A stretch of DNA of 64,000 nucleotides from Tenericutes bacterium ADurb.BinA124 (GTDB lineage Bacteria; Bacillota_I; Bacilli_A; ML615J-28; CAG-698), in NCBI GenBank assembly GCA_002068415.1, contig MVZM01000006.1, forward strand, positions 19,442 to 83,441, read 5' to 3'. The position numbers were made by a program, and so were the translations under genes. Below the pieces are notes generated by a model that had not been told where the DNA came from, made no database searches, and saw only the letters and a program-made list of their open reading frames with translations. Below, piece by piece: positions 33,746 through 42,470 of the stretch (positions are counted from its first letter, which is position 1; each line of letters starts with the position of its first letter).

Positions 33746-34759
33746 TTATATTTTTAAATCACCTAATTGAATCCAACCCATTTTTCGGAATATGAGATCA
33801 ATTAACCACACTAAAAGGATGGGAAGGGCGATTTGTAAGACGAAAACGCTTAACCAAAACCATAATTGATTACCCATGGCCGAATAAGTAGCAAATTGCC
33901 CAACCAAACCGGAAGTTCCCATACCGCTGCCATAAGCATCCGTATGGACATGGAAAACTAAAGTCGCAAGCGGTCCTAAGATGGCACTGACGATAATGGT
34001 TGGTAACCACAGCAGTGGCTTCTTTAAAATGTTTTTAAATTGTAGCATGGAGGTTCCGATACCTACGGAAATAATGGTTCCCAAATTATTATCTTTTCGA
34101 GACATCACCGCAAATCCGACCATTTGTACACAGCAACCTACCACCGCTGCCCCGCCGGCTAAACCCCCAAGGTTAATCGAAATAGCGATAGCGGCTGACG
34201 AAATGGGGGCCGTTAGTACCATCCCCATAACCACGGAGATGATGATTCCCATAATGAATGGTTTTTCAGTGGTCGCCCATTGGATGAAATTACCAATGGC
34301 CCGCATCATTGAACTGATGGGCTGATTAATCAATAAAAACAAGCCATAAGCAACCGCCGCCGAAAAAAGCGGAACAATGATGATATCAACCGGCGTCTTC
34401 TTCCTTAACACTAAGCGAACTACTTCAATCGCACCAATAGCACATAAGTACTCCACAAAGGGATCACCCGGCCGACCAAAGCTCAATGTTGACGCAATGC
34501 CACCTGCGACACCGGCCGCAATTAATTTCAAGCCCTCTAATTGTAAACTCCAAGCGATGCCCACACCGATACCGATTCCCGTCATCGTTTTTAAAAGATC
34601 GGCTAGGTGAATTATCGCAGGAACATTAACTAAAGTGCCAATCGTGCCAATAATCGTCCCAATGATTAAAGTTGAAAACAGACCATAAGCCATGCCATTT
34701 AGGGTCTTTACAAAATAGTCTAAGATTTTTTTAAAAGTCGTTTTGCTTTTATTATTCAT
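33746..34759 (-). CDS. PTS_EIIC_2-type membrane protein
   Basis: A 337-residue integral membrane protein with about nine to ten helices and Gly-rich repeats (GMAYGLFSTLIIGTIIGTIG, TGIGIGVGIAWSLQLEGLKL, NLGGLAGGAAVVGCCVQM). It matches the PTS_EIIC_2 family, annotated as a sugar PTS IIC component. No IIA or IIB gene is nearby, so transport of a phosphorylated sugar through it is not supported by context. GAGGAA precedes the ATG. Confidence 0.75.
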   Translation of the reverse strand: MNNKSKTTFKKILDYFVKTLNGMAYGLFSTLIIGTIIGTIGTLVNVPAIIHLADLLKTMTGIGIGVGIAWSLQLEGLKLIAAGVAGGIASTLSFGRPGDPFVEYLCAIGAIEVVRLVLRKKTPVDIIIVPLFSAAVAYGLFLLINQPISSMMRAIGNFIQWATTEKPFIMGIIISVVMGMVLTAPISSAAIAISINLGGLAGGAAVVGCCVQMVGFAVMSRKDNNLGTIISVGIGTSMLQFKNILKKPLLWLPTIIVSAILGPLATLVFHVHTDAYGSGMGTSGLVGQFATYSAMGNQLWFWLSVFVLQIALPILLVWLIDLIFRKMGWIQLGDLKI

Positions 34760-34785
34760 TTTTATTTCCTCAATTTTGTGTTACC

Positions 34786-34814
34786 ATTCTACCATAAATT
34801 CTCCCAAAACACAA
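34786..34814 (-). promoter_or_regulatory. Promoter of the PTS_EIIC_2-type gene
   Basis: TTGTGT, 17 bases, TAGAAT with extended TGG on the minus strand, just after the stop of the upstream acyltransferase-like gene. Confidence 0.7.
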
Positions 34815-34828
34815 AAATTTTGGTTTCA

Positions 34829-35620
34829 TTAAACAAATATCCAGCCGATAACATATAAAAAGCCGAATAAGACAATTTGATGGACAAAGTAAAGCCATAA
34901 AGCGTTTCTTCCCAAATAATTAAGGGGCTTAAGATTATAATCTTTTTTAAATAAGCTTTTCTTTTGGGAATATAAATATTTACCCACCACAATTCCGACC
35001 ATATAAATTCCCATATAGGGAATTAAAGGATAGTAATCTCCGGAACTAAAATTATAAGCATAAATATTAAAAGGTACTAATAAATGATAGCGGTTTAAAA
35101 AAACGACCAAAGGGGAAGAAAACGATAGAAGCCCCAATTCCATTAAAGCCCCAACACCGATGACAACCGCGCCTAGTCCCAATAAAACATAAGGATTCAT
35201 TTTTAAAAATAACGGTGTTAGCAACATGGCGATTGCTAAACAATGAAGGATGCCAAAATAAACAGTTGCGCCAACAAAACCAAAAGCTATTTCTAGTAGT
35301 GATGTTATTCCGGTTAATGCTAAAGCAATGAAGAGGAGTTTTAAACCACGACGAAAATTACTACGCGAAAGGTTGGCGGATATTCCCGAAACAAATAAGA
35401 ACACTCCGGATACTAGCAAAACCCGCAACAAGAGTGCGATATCCAAATCACGATAATCGGCACATGCTTTGCATAAACGGTAAAGCCAATGATTACTCGG
35501 TCCGTCAAACCAAATATTAAGAAAGATACGACCAAGATCATAGGTCAAATGGTCGAAAACCATTAATACAAAAGCCCAACCCCGTAAAGCATCAAGTTCC
35601 CATATCCGTTGTTTTCTCAT
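34829..35620 (-). CDS. DUF1624/HGSNAT-like membrane protein
   Basis: A 263-residue protein with about seven to eight transmembrane helices. The N-terminus RIWELDALRGWAFVLMVFDH contains the conserved Asp-Arg and His of the heparan-alpha-glucosaminide N-acetyltransferase catalytic family (DUF1624), and FGILHCLAIAMLL and NALWLYFVHQIVLFG are further family segments. The family moves acetyl groups across the membrane onto sugars; the bacterial substrate is unknown. It stands alone between two terminator/promoter units. Confidence 0.8.
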   Translation of the reverse strand: MRKQRIWELDALRGWAFVLMVFDHLTYDLGRIFLNIWFDGPSNHWLYRLCKACADYRDLDIALLLRVLLVSGVFLFVSGISANLSRSNFRRGLKLLFIALALTGITSLLEIAFGFVGATVYFGILHCLAIAMLLTPLFLKMNPYVLLGLGAVVIGVGALMELGLLSFSSPLVVFLNRYHLLVPFNIYAYNFSSGDYYPLIPYMGIYMVGIVVGKYLYSQKKSLFKKDYNLKPLNYLGRNALWLYFVHQIVLFGFLYVIGWIFV

Positions 35621-35682
35621 TTGTAGCTCCTCTTTTGTTAGCTAAGTTATTATAACATGAATGATTGATGATTTAAATAGTC

Positions 35683-35710
35683 AAAAAAAGCCGGAAGGCA
35701 TTTCCGGCTT
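35683..35710 (-). terminator. Terminator after the NCS2 permease gene
   Basis: AAGCCGGAA, 5-nt loop, TTCCGGCTT then seven T on the minus strand, about eight bases past the stop. Confidence 0.92.
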
Positions 35711-35717
35711 GTGAAGA

Positions 35718-37076
35718 TTATTTTTTAGCGTGGACTAATTTATCCATCAACACGAAGATAAGATTTAAAAGAATGCCCACAATCGCTGCCGAAGCAATGG
35801 CTGGAGCTTTCATCCCAAAAATAGGAATCATTCCGCCCGCATAATTGTACGATCCACCAAGCCCGATGATTAAAATGGAAGCAATAATCGCTAAACTCTT
35901 AGGATCGAATAAACTCACTTCTTTGTCAATCATAATGGCAATGCCTTGAGCACCGATAACGCCGAACAAATAAATCGAAAGACCACCAATGACAGCACCG
36001 GGAATTGAATAAACCGCTGCTGATAGTGGTGAAAAGAAGGAAATAATCATGGTAATAATGGCTGCTGCCATTAAGACACGAACGGAGAAGTTTTTGGTAA
36101 TGGACATCGTACTAATATTTTCACCATAGTTAGTTCCGGCCGGACCACCGATAGCACCACTAATCATATCACCAAGACCATCACCAATTAAATTCCAACC
36201 GAGCAAATCAGCGATGTTATAAAGTTTTTCGCCTTTTTTCTCTAATGATAGATTATTTACATAAATATCTAATTGATGCAGGTGAGCAGTTGATTCCGGA
36301 ATCGTAGCAATCGCAATCGGCATAATAGCGACAACTGCCGCCCAAGAGGGAATCGGAAGCGTGATGTGGGGAATAGTGATAATTGATTGTCCACTTAAAG
36401 TATCGAAATTCACAAATTTATGACCGGAAATCCAGCCAACGATTAAAGCTACCACATACCCGCTAAGTAAGCCTAATAAGATGGGGATTTGTCCCCAAGT
36501 TCCTTTTTTCAAATAAACCGAGAAGAGAATCGTTGATAATAAAGTCACTAAAGCAATCACCCAACTTAAATGCTGAACCGTTCCCGCTGCTGTATTGGTG
36601 ATGTTATTTAAAGCTGTTCCCGCTAAAGAAAGCCCGATAATAATGGCAACCGGACCGGTAACGGTTGGTGGTAAGATTTTTTCAATGGTTTTCATTGAAA
36701 AACGCGTGACAATCAAACCGGCAGCAATGGAAACAAGACCGGACATAATAATCCCAAACTGAGCTTGACCGATTAAGGCATCCGGAGCCACACCATTGGT
36801 CCACTCTTCCGTCATCGTTATCGAACAAATAGCTGCAATATAACTAAAGCTCGATCCATAATAAAGGGGAATTTTCCGTTTGGTAATGAGGATGAAGCAG
36901 AGGGTCGCTAATCCACTAGCGAAAATCGTTGTTGATACATGAAACCCGGTTAAGATAGCTACGAGAACGGTAGCCGGGAACATGACAATAATTTGTTGAA
37001 AGGCAAACAACACCAACTTTAGAAAAGTGGGATTTTCATCAGGTAAGTAACCAATGATTTTTTCTTGTTTTTCCAT
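35718..37076 (-). CDS. NCS2 family uracil/xanthine permease
   Basis: A 452-residue nucleobase transporter with 12-14 helices. Family marks: YYGSSFSYIAAI near the N-terminus, TVTGPVAIIIGLSLAG, the ATIPESTAHLHQL segment corresponding to the NCS2 substrate-binding Glu motif, and GGPAGTNYGENI. The latter and overall likeness to UraA/PyrP favour uracil, with xanthine or other bases possible. It follows pbuG, with a terminator between them. No PyrR-type leader is visible. Confidence 0.85.
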   Translation of the reverse strand: MEKQEKIIGYLPDENPTFLKLVLFAFQQIIVMFPATVLVAILTGFHVSTTIFASGLATLCFILITKRKIPLYYGSSFSYIAAICSITMTEEWTNGVAPDALIGQAQFGIIMSGLVSIAAGLIVTRFSMKTIEKILPPTVTGPVAIIIGLSLAGTALNNITNTAAGTVQHLSWVIALVTLLSTILFSVYLKKGTWGQIPILLGLLSGYVVALIVGWISGHKFVNFDTLSGQSIITIPHITLPIPSWAAVVAIMPIAIATIPESTAHLHQLDIYVNNLSLEKKGEKLYNIADLLGWNLIGDGLGDMISGAIGGPAGTNYGENISTMSITKNFSVRVLMAAAIITMIISFFSPLSAAVYSIPGAVIGGLSIYLFGVIGAQGIAIMIDKEVSLFDPKSLAIIASILIIGLGGSYNYAGGMIPIFGMKAPAIASAAIVGILLNLIFVLMDKLVHAKK

Positions 37077-37114
37077 TTTTTTCTCCTTTTCTCTTGTTTA
37101 AAAAAACTTGTTTC

Positions 37115-37148
37115 TAAAAAAAGACGAATCATTAAATGATTTCGTCTT
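37115..37148 (-). terminator. Terminator after pbuG
   Basis: A long stem AAGACGAAATCATT/AATGATTCGTCTT followed by TTTTTTT on the minus strand. The uracil permease gene lies beyond it with no clear promoter, so partial read-through is likely. Confidence 0.8.
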
Positions 37149-37155
37149 GATTTTT

Positions 37156-38589
37156 TTAAATAACACCAATGACATTTAAAGCGTTAAATACAAAGTAAAT
37201 AACGAATAATCCGGAACTGCCCCAAACGATGGGGTGAATATCTTTAGCTTCTTTCTTGCACAATTTTACAACAATATAGAAGATGAAACCAAAGGCAATC
37301 CCGATGGAAATATTATAAGCTAAAGCCATTAAAACGGAAGCAAAGAAAGCCGGAATTGCTTCCGAAAAATCACTCCAATTAATATCTTTAAAGCTAGCAA
37401 GCATCATAACACCAACAATGACTAAAGCGGGCGCAGTGGCAGCGGCCGGAATAACACCAACGATTGGGGAAATAACAATGCAAAGCAAGAATAGGACAGC
37501 GGTGAAAACACTGGTTAATCCGGTTCTTCCACCAGCTTCAATGCCAGCGGCACTTTCAACATAAGTTGTCGTATTGGATGTTCCTAATAAGGCCCCAATG
37601 GAAGTGGCAATGGAATCCGCAAATAAGGCTTTTTCCATTTTAGTAGCAAAGCCTTTCCCATCTTCAACAGCTAATAAATCTTCATCGGTAAAGATCCCCG
37701 AACGACGACCAGTACCGATAAAGGTGCCAATGGTATCAAAGGTATCCGTTAAACTAAAAGCAAAAATAGCTAATAAAGCCATGGGCCAACGCTTAACATC
37801 GCCGATTAATGTTCCCAAACCTTTCGGGCCAAACGCAGCTAGGAAAGTATCGCCTAAATCTCTAAAAGGCGCCGCAATATCAAAATTAATGCCCTTTAAA
37901 TTGGTTATTCCCATGGGAATACCGATGATTGCGGTTACAATAATACCAATTAAAATAGCACCTCTTACTTTTAATAACAATAAAACTACCATAATAACAA
38001 TTCCAATAATTCCTAAAACAGGAACTAGAGTGTTAAAATCGGTTAAAGCAGGGACAACACCAGAATCAATAAAAGCGGTGCCGAATGATTCCGTCCAATG
38101 ACCCGGATCAGCAGTGAACTTTAAAAGCCCGGCATTTTTAAAACCGATGTAGGCAATAAAAAGACCAATCCCGCCGCCAATGGCATGTTGCAAACTCTTG
38201 GGAATCGCGCGGATGATAGCTTTTCTTACTTTAGTGACCGTAATGACGATGTTGATTAATCCGCAAACGAAAACCAATAGCAATGCTTCTTGCCAAGAAA
38301 ATCCAAAACCAAAACAAACTGTATAAGTGAAAAAGGCATTTAATCCCATTCCTGGGGCTAAGGCATAGGGGACATTGGCGAATAAACCCATTACTAAAGT
38401 TCCAATAACCGTTGCGAAAATCGTTGCTAAGAACACACCACCAATAGGCATTCCGGTTTGTTCAAGCATGGCAGGGTTAACAAAGATAATGTAAACCATG
38501 GCAAAGAAGGTGGTTGCACCGGCAACTAATTCTTTTGACCAAGTTGTTCCATTCTCTTTCAACTTGAAAAAGTTTTCCAATTTGTTCAT
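37156..38589 (-). CDS. pbuG: AzgA/PbuG-type hypoxanthine/guanine permease
   Basis: A 477-residue permease with about 13 helices. It shows the AzgA signatures ELVAGATTFFAMVYIIFVNP, ANVPYALAPGMGLNAFFTY, and the conserved SLTDTFDTIGTFIGTGRRSG plus GTSNTTTYVESAAGIEAGGR. This group imports hypoxanthine, guanine and adenine by proton symport. The guanine-class purine riboswitch upstream agrees with the assignment. Confidence 0.93.
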   Translation of the reverse strand: MNKLENFFKLKENGTTWSKELVAGATTFFAMVYIIFVNPAMLEQTGMPIGGVFLATIFATVIGTLVMGLFANVPYALAPGMGLNAFFTYTVCFGFGFSWQEALLLVFVCGLINIVITVTKVRKAIIRAIPKSLQHAIGGGIGLFIAYIGFKNAGLLKFTADPGHWTESFGTAFIDSGVVPALTDFNTLVPVLGIIGIVIMVVLLLLKVRGAILIGIIVTAIIGIPMGITNLKGINFDIAAPFRDLGDTFLAAFGPKGLGTLIGDVKRWPMALLAIFAFSLTDTFDTIGTFIGTGRRSGIFTDEDLLAVEDGKGFATKMEKALFADSIATSIGALLGTSNTTTYVESAAGIEAGGRTGLTSVFTAVLFLLCIVISPIVGVIPAAATAPALVIVGVMMLASFKDINWSDFSEAIPAFFASVLMALAYNISIGIAFGFIFYIVVKLCKKEAKDIHPIVWGSSGLFVIYFVFNALNVIGVI

Positions 38590-38633
38590 CTAATCTTTGA
38601 TGACCTTTCTCTCATATTTAGTTTTGAGCGTAA

Positions 38634-38663
38634 AAGAAAAAGCAAGTATATTTCTATACTCGC
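38634..38663 (-). terminator. Intrinsic terminator of the purine riboswitch
   Basis: GCGAGTATA-GAAA-TATACTTGC then TTTTTC on the minus strand, between the aptamer and pbuG; presumably formed when purine is bound. Confidence 0.82.
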
Positions 38664-38700
38664 CAATAAAACCACATGCCAAAACACTGTGGTGAATTAA

Positions 38701-38767
38701 CCAATAGTCAAGCAATTTAAGGTCGCTTGGTAGAAACTCTGGAACCATATTATCCATATTATATTGG
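38701..38767 (-). promoter_or_regulatory. Guanine-class purine riboswitch
   Basis: The minus strand has P1 CCAAUA/UAUUGG and the conserved core: UAUAAU...AUAUGG, AGUUUCUACC, CCUUAAA and GACUAU. The C in GACUAU (position 74 in the usual numbering) is the base that selects guanine/hypoxanthine; adenine switches have U there. Confidence 0.95.
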
Positions 38768-38806
38768 CGAATGCTATTAAATTCACGGTCACAAAACCAT
38801 GTCTAG

Positions 38807-38835
38807 ATAATACTACAAAATCAGCAATAATGCAA
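38807..38835 (-). promoter_or_regulatory. Promoter of riboswitch-pbuG
   Basis: TTGCAT, 17 bases, TATTAT on the minus strand, about 40 bases before the aptamer. The rest of the stretch up to ptb (38836-38956) shows only a weak hairpin CTAAAAA/TTTTTAG near 38921-38942 that might end the ptb operon. Confidence 0.75.
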
Positions 38836-38956
38836 CCCTAAGTAAAGGTTTTCATTGGTAAAAAAACAATAAACAAGCTTAATATTAGCATTAGCTTTAA
38901 AAGAATCAAAGCAATTGATCATCTAAAAACAAAGCATTTTTAGGGACCAAGTACAG

Positions 38957-39874
38957 CTAATAACTAAGATGGGATAAGCCGTTTTGATAAACCGCTGCTA
39001 AAGCAATGGAATATAATTTTGATTGGGCGGAGTCGGCCCGACTGGTTAAGACAATCGCACACTTCGCTCCTAAAACGAGACCGGCGGATTCCGCCCTTCC
39101 TAAAAAGACGGAAGTTTTATAAAAGACATTCCCCGAATCAATCCCCGGAAACACCAAAATGTCGGCTTGCCCCGCCACTTCACTTTTAATGCCCTTATGT
39201 AAAGCTGCTTCCTTAGAAACCAAATTATCAATCGCAAAGGGTCCATCAAGCAAGCAATCTTTTATTAAACCTTGTTGATATAAATTAACTAAAGCCTCGG
39301 CATCAACGGTGGAAGCCATTTTCGGGTTAAGCTTTTCCACAGCGGCCACTAAACCGACTTTGGGTTGTTCATAACCCAAGGTTTTCGCAAGCTCAACAGC
39401 ATTGGCGATGATGGCCATTTTTTCATTGACATCGGGAGCAATATTCATGGCTCCGTCCGTTACAAATAATAAACGATTAAAGTCTGGATAAGAAACAATC
39501 CCAACATGGGATAATAAGGGAGCTTTGCGAATCCCCCTTTCCTTATTGACAACCGCTTTTAATAAAATCTTCGTATCAAGTAAACCTTTCATAATGAAAT
39601 CAATTTGATGGCGATTGACTAAATCCATGGCTATTAATGATGCTTGTTCGTCGGAACAAGCATCAATGATTTCATAATGTGGTAAATGATATTTCTTAGT
39701 AAGGATTATTGGGGAGATTTGCTCTTTCGGACCAATTAAAACCGGACGAATAAAGCCCATTTGCCTGGCTTGTTCAACAGCCTCAACAACGGCTTCATCG
39801 TTAGCACTTACAACGGCGATTTTCTGACAAGCTAAATTCTGGGCCGCCAGCAATAAATCTTTTAAACTTAGCAA
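38957..39874 (-). CDS. ptb: Phosphate butyryltransferase
   Basis: Converts butyryl- or branched-chain acyl-CoA plus phosphate into acyl phosphate and CoA. The 305-residue length and segments DFIMKGLLDTKILLKAVVNK, LLFVTDGAMNIAPD and ILVFPGIDSGNVFYKT are typical of Ptb rather than the larger Pta. As last gene of the bcd-vor operon it should act on isovaleryl-, isobutyryl- and 2-methylbutyryl-CoA. A butyrate kinase gene, its usual partner, is not next to it. Confidence 0.93.
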   Translation of the reverse strand: MLSLKDLLLAAQNLACQKIAVVSANDEAVVEAVEQARQMGFIRPVLIGPKEQISPIILTKKYHLPHYEIIDACSDEQASLIAMDLVNRHQIDFIMKGLLDTKILLKAVVNKERGIRKAPLLSHVGIVSYPDFNRLLFVTDGAMNIAPDVNEKMAIIANAVELAKTLGYEQPKVGLVAAVEKLNPKMASTVDAEALVNLYQQGLIKDCLLDGPFAIDNLVSKEAALHKGIKSEVAGQADILVFPGIDSGNVFYKTSVFLGRAESAGLVLGAKCAIVLTSRADSAQSKLYSIALAAVYQNGLSHLSY

Positions 39875-39875
39875 T

Positions 39876-40430
39876 TTATTTCACCAATTTAGCGATATAA
39901 TCTTTTCCTAATTGAATAGCTTTAATATTGATATCAACTAGGTGTTGTTTGTCTTCACCAAGAATTTTCTCTAAAACTTTTTTAATAATTTCATCATTGA
40001 AATCTGGATTTAAATATAAATAAGCTCCTAAAATAATCATATTGGCAACTTTAACATTCCCAAGTTCAAGCGCTAAATCCACCACCGGAATACCATAAAC
40101 TTGGCAATCATTACGCACAACGGGTTCGGTAATCAAGGATGAATTATAAAGTAAGGTTCCGTTAACAATAATTTTATCCCAAAACTTAGTTAAGGATGGT
40201 TTATTCATAATGATTAAGGTATCCGCTTTCGAAAAAACCGGCGAATTGATTAAAGTTGGTGATAAAGTAACGGAACAATTGGCCGTGCCGCCTCTGGTTT
40301 CCGGTCCATAGGAAGGAAACCATAAACTATTTAAATCGGCTTCATTGCCCGCATAAGCCAACATTTGGCCAATCATCATAACGCCTTGGCCGCCAAAACC
40401 AGCAATCGTAATTCGTTTAGCTTTATTCAT
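39876..40430 (-). CDS. vorC: 2-oxoacid:ferredoxin oxidoreductase, gamma subunit
   Basis: The 184-residue gamma subunit with ITIAGFGGQGVMMIGQMLA and WFPSYGPETRGGTANCSVTL, which close over the CoA/TPP site. I start at ATG 40430, which lies in the end of vorB with GGTGA upstream. The context (leucine dehydrogenase, phosphate butyryltransferase) points to branched-chain 2-oxoacids; 2-oxoglutarate remains possible. Confidence 0.9.
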   Translation of the reverse strand: MNKAKRITIAGFGGQGVMMIGQMLAYAGNEADLNSLWFPSYGPETRGGTANCSVTLSPTLINSPVFSKADTLIIMNKPSLTKFWDKIIVNGTLLYNSSLITEPVVRNDCQVYGIPVVDLALELGNVKVANMIILGAYLYLNPDFNDEIIKKVLEKILGEDKQHLVDINIKAIQLGKDYIAKLVK

Positions 40431-41175
40431 GTTGTTCACCGACATCCTTAAACACTCCTAAAGGAAAATATTTAGCCATATTTTCATCAACCCATTTCAT
40501 CGCTTGAAGGGGTGTCATGCCCCAGTTAACAGGACAAGTTGACAAAAACTCAATCAAGGTAAAGCCCTTCTTTTCCATTTGGTAAGTAAAGGCTTTGCGA
40601 ACAGATTCTTTAGCTTTTTTCACCGCTCGTGGCGTGGTTAAGGCGACTCTTTCAATGTAAGCGGCTTTATAGATGGTTGCTAACATTTCGGAAATTCTAA
40701 TTGGCATTCCATGATCAGCTTCATTACGACCAAAAGGTGAAGTTGTCGTCTTCTGACCAATTAGGGTTGTAGGGGCCATTTGCCCACCCGTCATACCATA
40801 GATGGCATTATTAACAAAAATAACGGTGATATTTTCGCCTCGATTAGCTGCATGGATGGTTTCCGCAATCCCGATTGATGCTAAATCGCCATCACCTTGA
40901 TAAGTAAAAACAATATTATCGGGATGAACACGCTTAATTCCCGTCGCTACCGCACAAGCCCGGCCATGGGCAGCTTGTTGCATATCACAATTAAAGAAGT
41001 AATAAGACATGACGGAACAGCCGACACTGGCAACACCAATCGCTTTATTCAAAAGCCCCAATTCTTCCATGACTTCCGCGACCAATTTGTGAATGATTCC
41101 ATGGGTACAACCCGGACAATAAGAAAGAGGAGTATCCGTTAAGCCCGTTGTTTTCTTATAGATGATTTCATTCAT
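40423..41175 (-). CDS. vorB: 2-oxoacid:ferredoxin oxidoreductase, TPP-binding beta subunit
   Basis: The 250-residue beta subunit. It begins with PLSYCPGCTHGIIHK, has the AHGRACAVATGIKR segment and the thiamine diphosphate motif TYQGDGDLASIG ... FVNNAIYGMTGGQ with QMAPTT. It oxidatively decarboxylates 2-oxoacids with ferredoxin as acceptor. It overlaps both vorA and vorC by eight bases, implying coupled translation. Confidence 0.92.
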   Translation of the reverse strand: MNEIIYKKTTGLTDTPLSYCPGCTHGIIHKLVAEVMEELGLLNKAIGVASVGCSVMSYYFFNCDMQQAAHGRACAVATGIKRVHPDNIVFTYQGDGDLASIGIAETIHAANRGENITVIFVNNAIYGMTGGQMAPTTLIGQKTTTSPFGRNEADHGMPIRISEMLATIYKAAYIERVALTTPRAVKKAKESVRKAFTYQMEKKGFTLIEFLSTCPVNWGMTPLQAMKWVDENMAKYFPLGVFKDVGEQHE

Positions 41176-42235
41176 GGTTCTTGCCTCCCATCATTTTCTT
41201 AACTGCTTGCACGATTTCTTCCGGCTCCGGCAACATTCCTCCGACACGCCCAAAGAAATGAACTGGATATTTCCCGTTATTGGCGATTTTTACATCATCA
41301 ATCATTTGGCCAAGACTTAATTCCGCCACCAAGATTCCTTTTAAAGATGAAGGTAATTCTTGGAAAGCTTTGACCGGAAAGGGCCAAATGGAAATCGGAC
41401 GAAGTATTCCCACTTTAATCTTGTCTTTTGCTAAAATTTCCAAAGCGGAACGGCAAATTCGTGACATCGTACCATAAGCAACAATCACATAATCGGCATC
41501 TTTCACATTGATTAATTCATAGCGTTGTTCGTTATTGATAACTTTTTGGTATTTAGCTTGCAGTTTTAAATTATGTTGTTCTAACTTTTGCGGATCAAGA
41601 TGCATTGAATTAATGACATGACGACCACCGTGTTCTTTCCCAACCGTCGCCCAATCCTTTTTTGCTAGTGCACGTTTAGGGTTTTCTCGGTCTAAATCAA
41701 CTGATTCCATCATTTGCCCAATTAAACCATCAACCGCAATCATAACGGGATTGCGATAACAATCGGCAATATCAAAAGCGCCCTTAATAACATCGACTGT
41801 TTCCTGTAAGTTCTCCGGAGCAAAAGCAATCACATGATAATCGCCATTGCCGCCACCACGAGTAATTTGATGGTAATCAGCTTGAGACGGTTGAATGCCG
41901 CCTAAAGCCGGGCCCCCCCGCATAACATTAACAATAACACAGGGCAGTTCCGCACCTGCAAGATAACTAATCCCTTCTTGTTTTAAGGCAATGCCCGGTG
42001 ACGATGAACTGGTAAGCACCCGAGCGCCCGCACCGGCCGCACCATAGACCATATTAATGGCCGCCACTTCCGATTCAGCCTGAACAAAGACTTTGCCGGC
42101 AAGCTTCATATGTTTGGATAAATATTCGGGAACTTCATTTTGGGGTGTAATCGGATAACCAAAGAAAGCATCACAACCGCCTTTAATGGCCGCTAAAGCG
42201 ATGGCTTCATTTCCCTTCATTAATACTTTACTCAT
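41168..42235 (-). CDS. vorA: 2-oxoacid:ferredoxin oxidoreductase, alpha subunit
   Basis: The 355-residue alpha subunit: KGNEAIALAAIKGGCDAFFG, YPITPQNEVPEYL, VQAESEVAAINMVYGAAGAG, then SSSPGIALKQEGISYLAGAE. The C-terminal domain ends with the GRVGG motif (FFGRVGGMLPEPEEI). This is the pyrimidine-binding half of the thiamine enzyme. It starts five bases after vorD. Confidence 0.92.
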   Translation of the reverse strand: MSKVLMKGNEAIALAAIKGGCDAFFGYPITPQNEVPEYLSKHMKLAGKVFVQAESEVAAINMVYGAAGAGARVLTSSSSPGIALKQEGISYLAGAELPCVIVNVMRGGPALGGIQPSQADYHQITRGGGNGDYHVIAFAPENLQETVDVIKGAFDIADCYRNPVMIAVDGLIGQMMESVDLDRENPKRALAKKDWATVGKEHGGRHVINSMHLDPQKLEQHNLKLQAKYQKVINNEQRYELINVKDADYVIVAYGTMSRICRSALEILAKDKIKVGILRPISIWPFPVKAFQELPSSLKGILVAELSLGQMIDDVKIANNGKYPVHFFGRVGGMLPEPEEIVQAVKKMMGGKNHE

Positions 42236-42239
42236 GGTT

Positions 42240-42461
42240 TCACCCTTTAAACCTTTCTACGGTGATAACTGAATCAGGACACATGATGGCACAAAAAGCA
42301 CATGCGAGACATTTTTCGGGTTCCGTTACCCGAATAACATTGTATCCTTTTTCATTGGTATGCGTTTTATCCATTTCTAGTATTTTGGTCGGACAAAAAT
42401 TAACGCACAATAAACAACCTTTACAATTTTCATAGTCAAAATAAATTTTTCCTTTGGCCAT
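42240..42461 (-). CDS. vorD: 2-oxoacid:ferredoxin oxidoreductase, delta (ferredoxin-like) subunit
   Basis: A 73-residue protein with two [4Fe-4S] motifs, CKGCLLCVNFCP and CLACAFCAIMCP, that passes electrons from the TPP enzyme to ferredoxin. It is the first structural subunit gene of the complex, ten bases after the P-loop ATPase gene. Confidence 0.93.
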   Translation of the reverse strand: MAKGKIYFDYENCKGCLLCVNFCPTKILEMDKTHTNEKGYNVIRVTEPEKCLACAFCAIMCPDSVITVERFKG

Positions 42462-42470
42462 TTTTACCTC

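Noticed and set aside
33746..34759. Calling a complete phosphotransferase system
   Set aside because: Only a IIC-type membrane protein is present; no IIA, IIB, HPr or EI gene is in the window.
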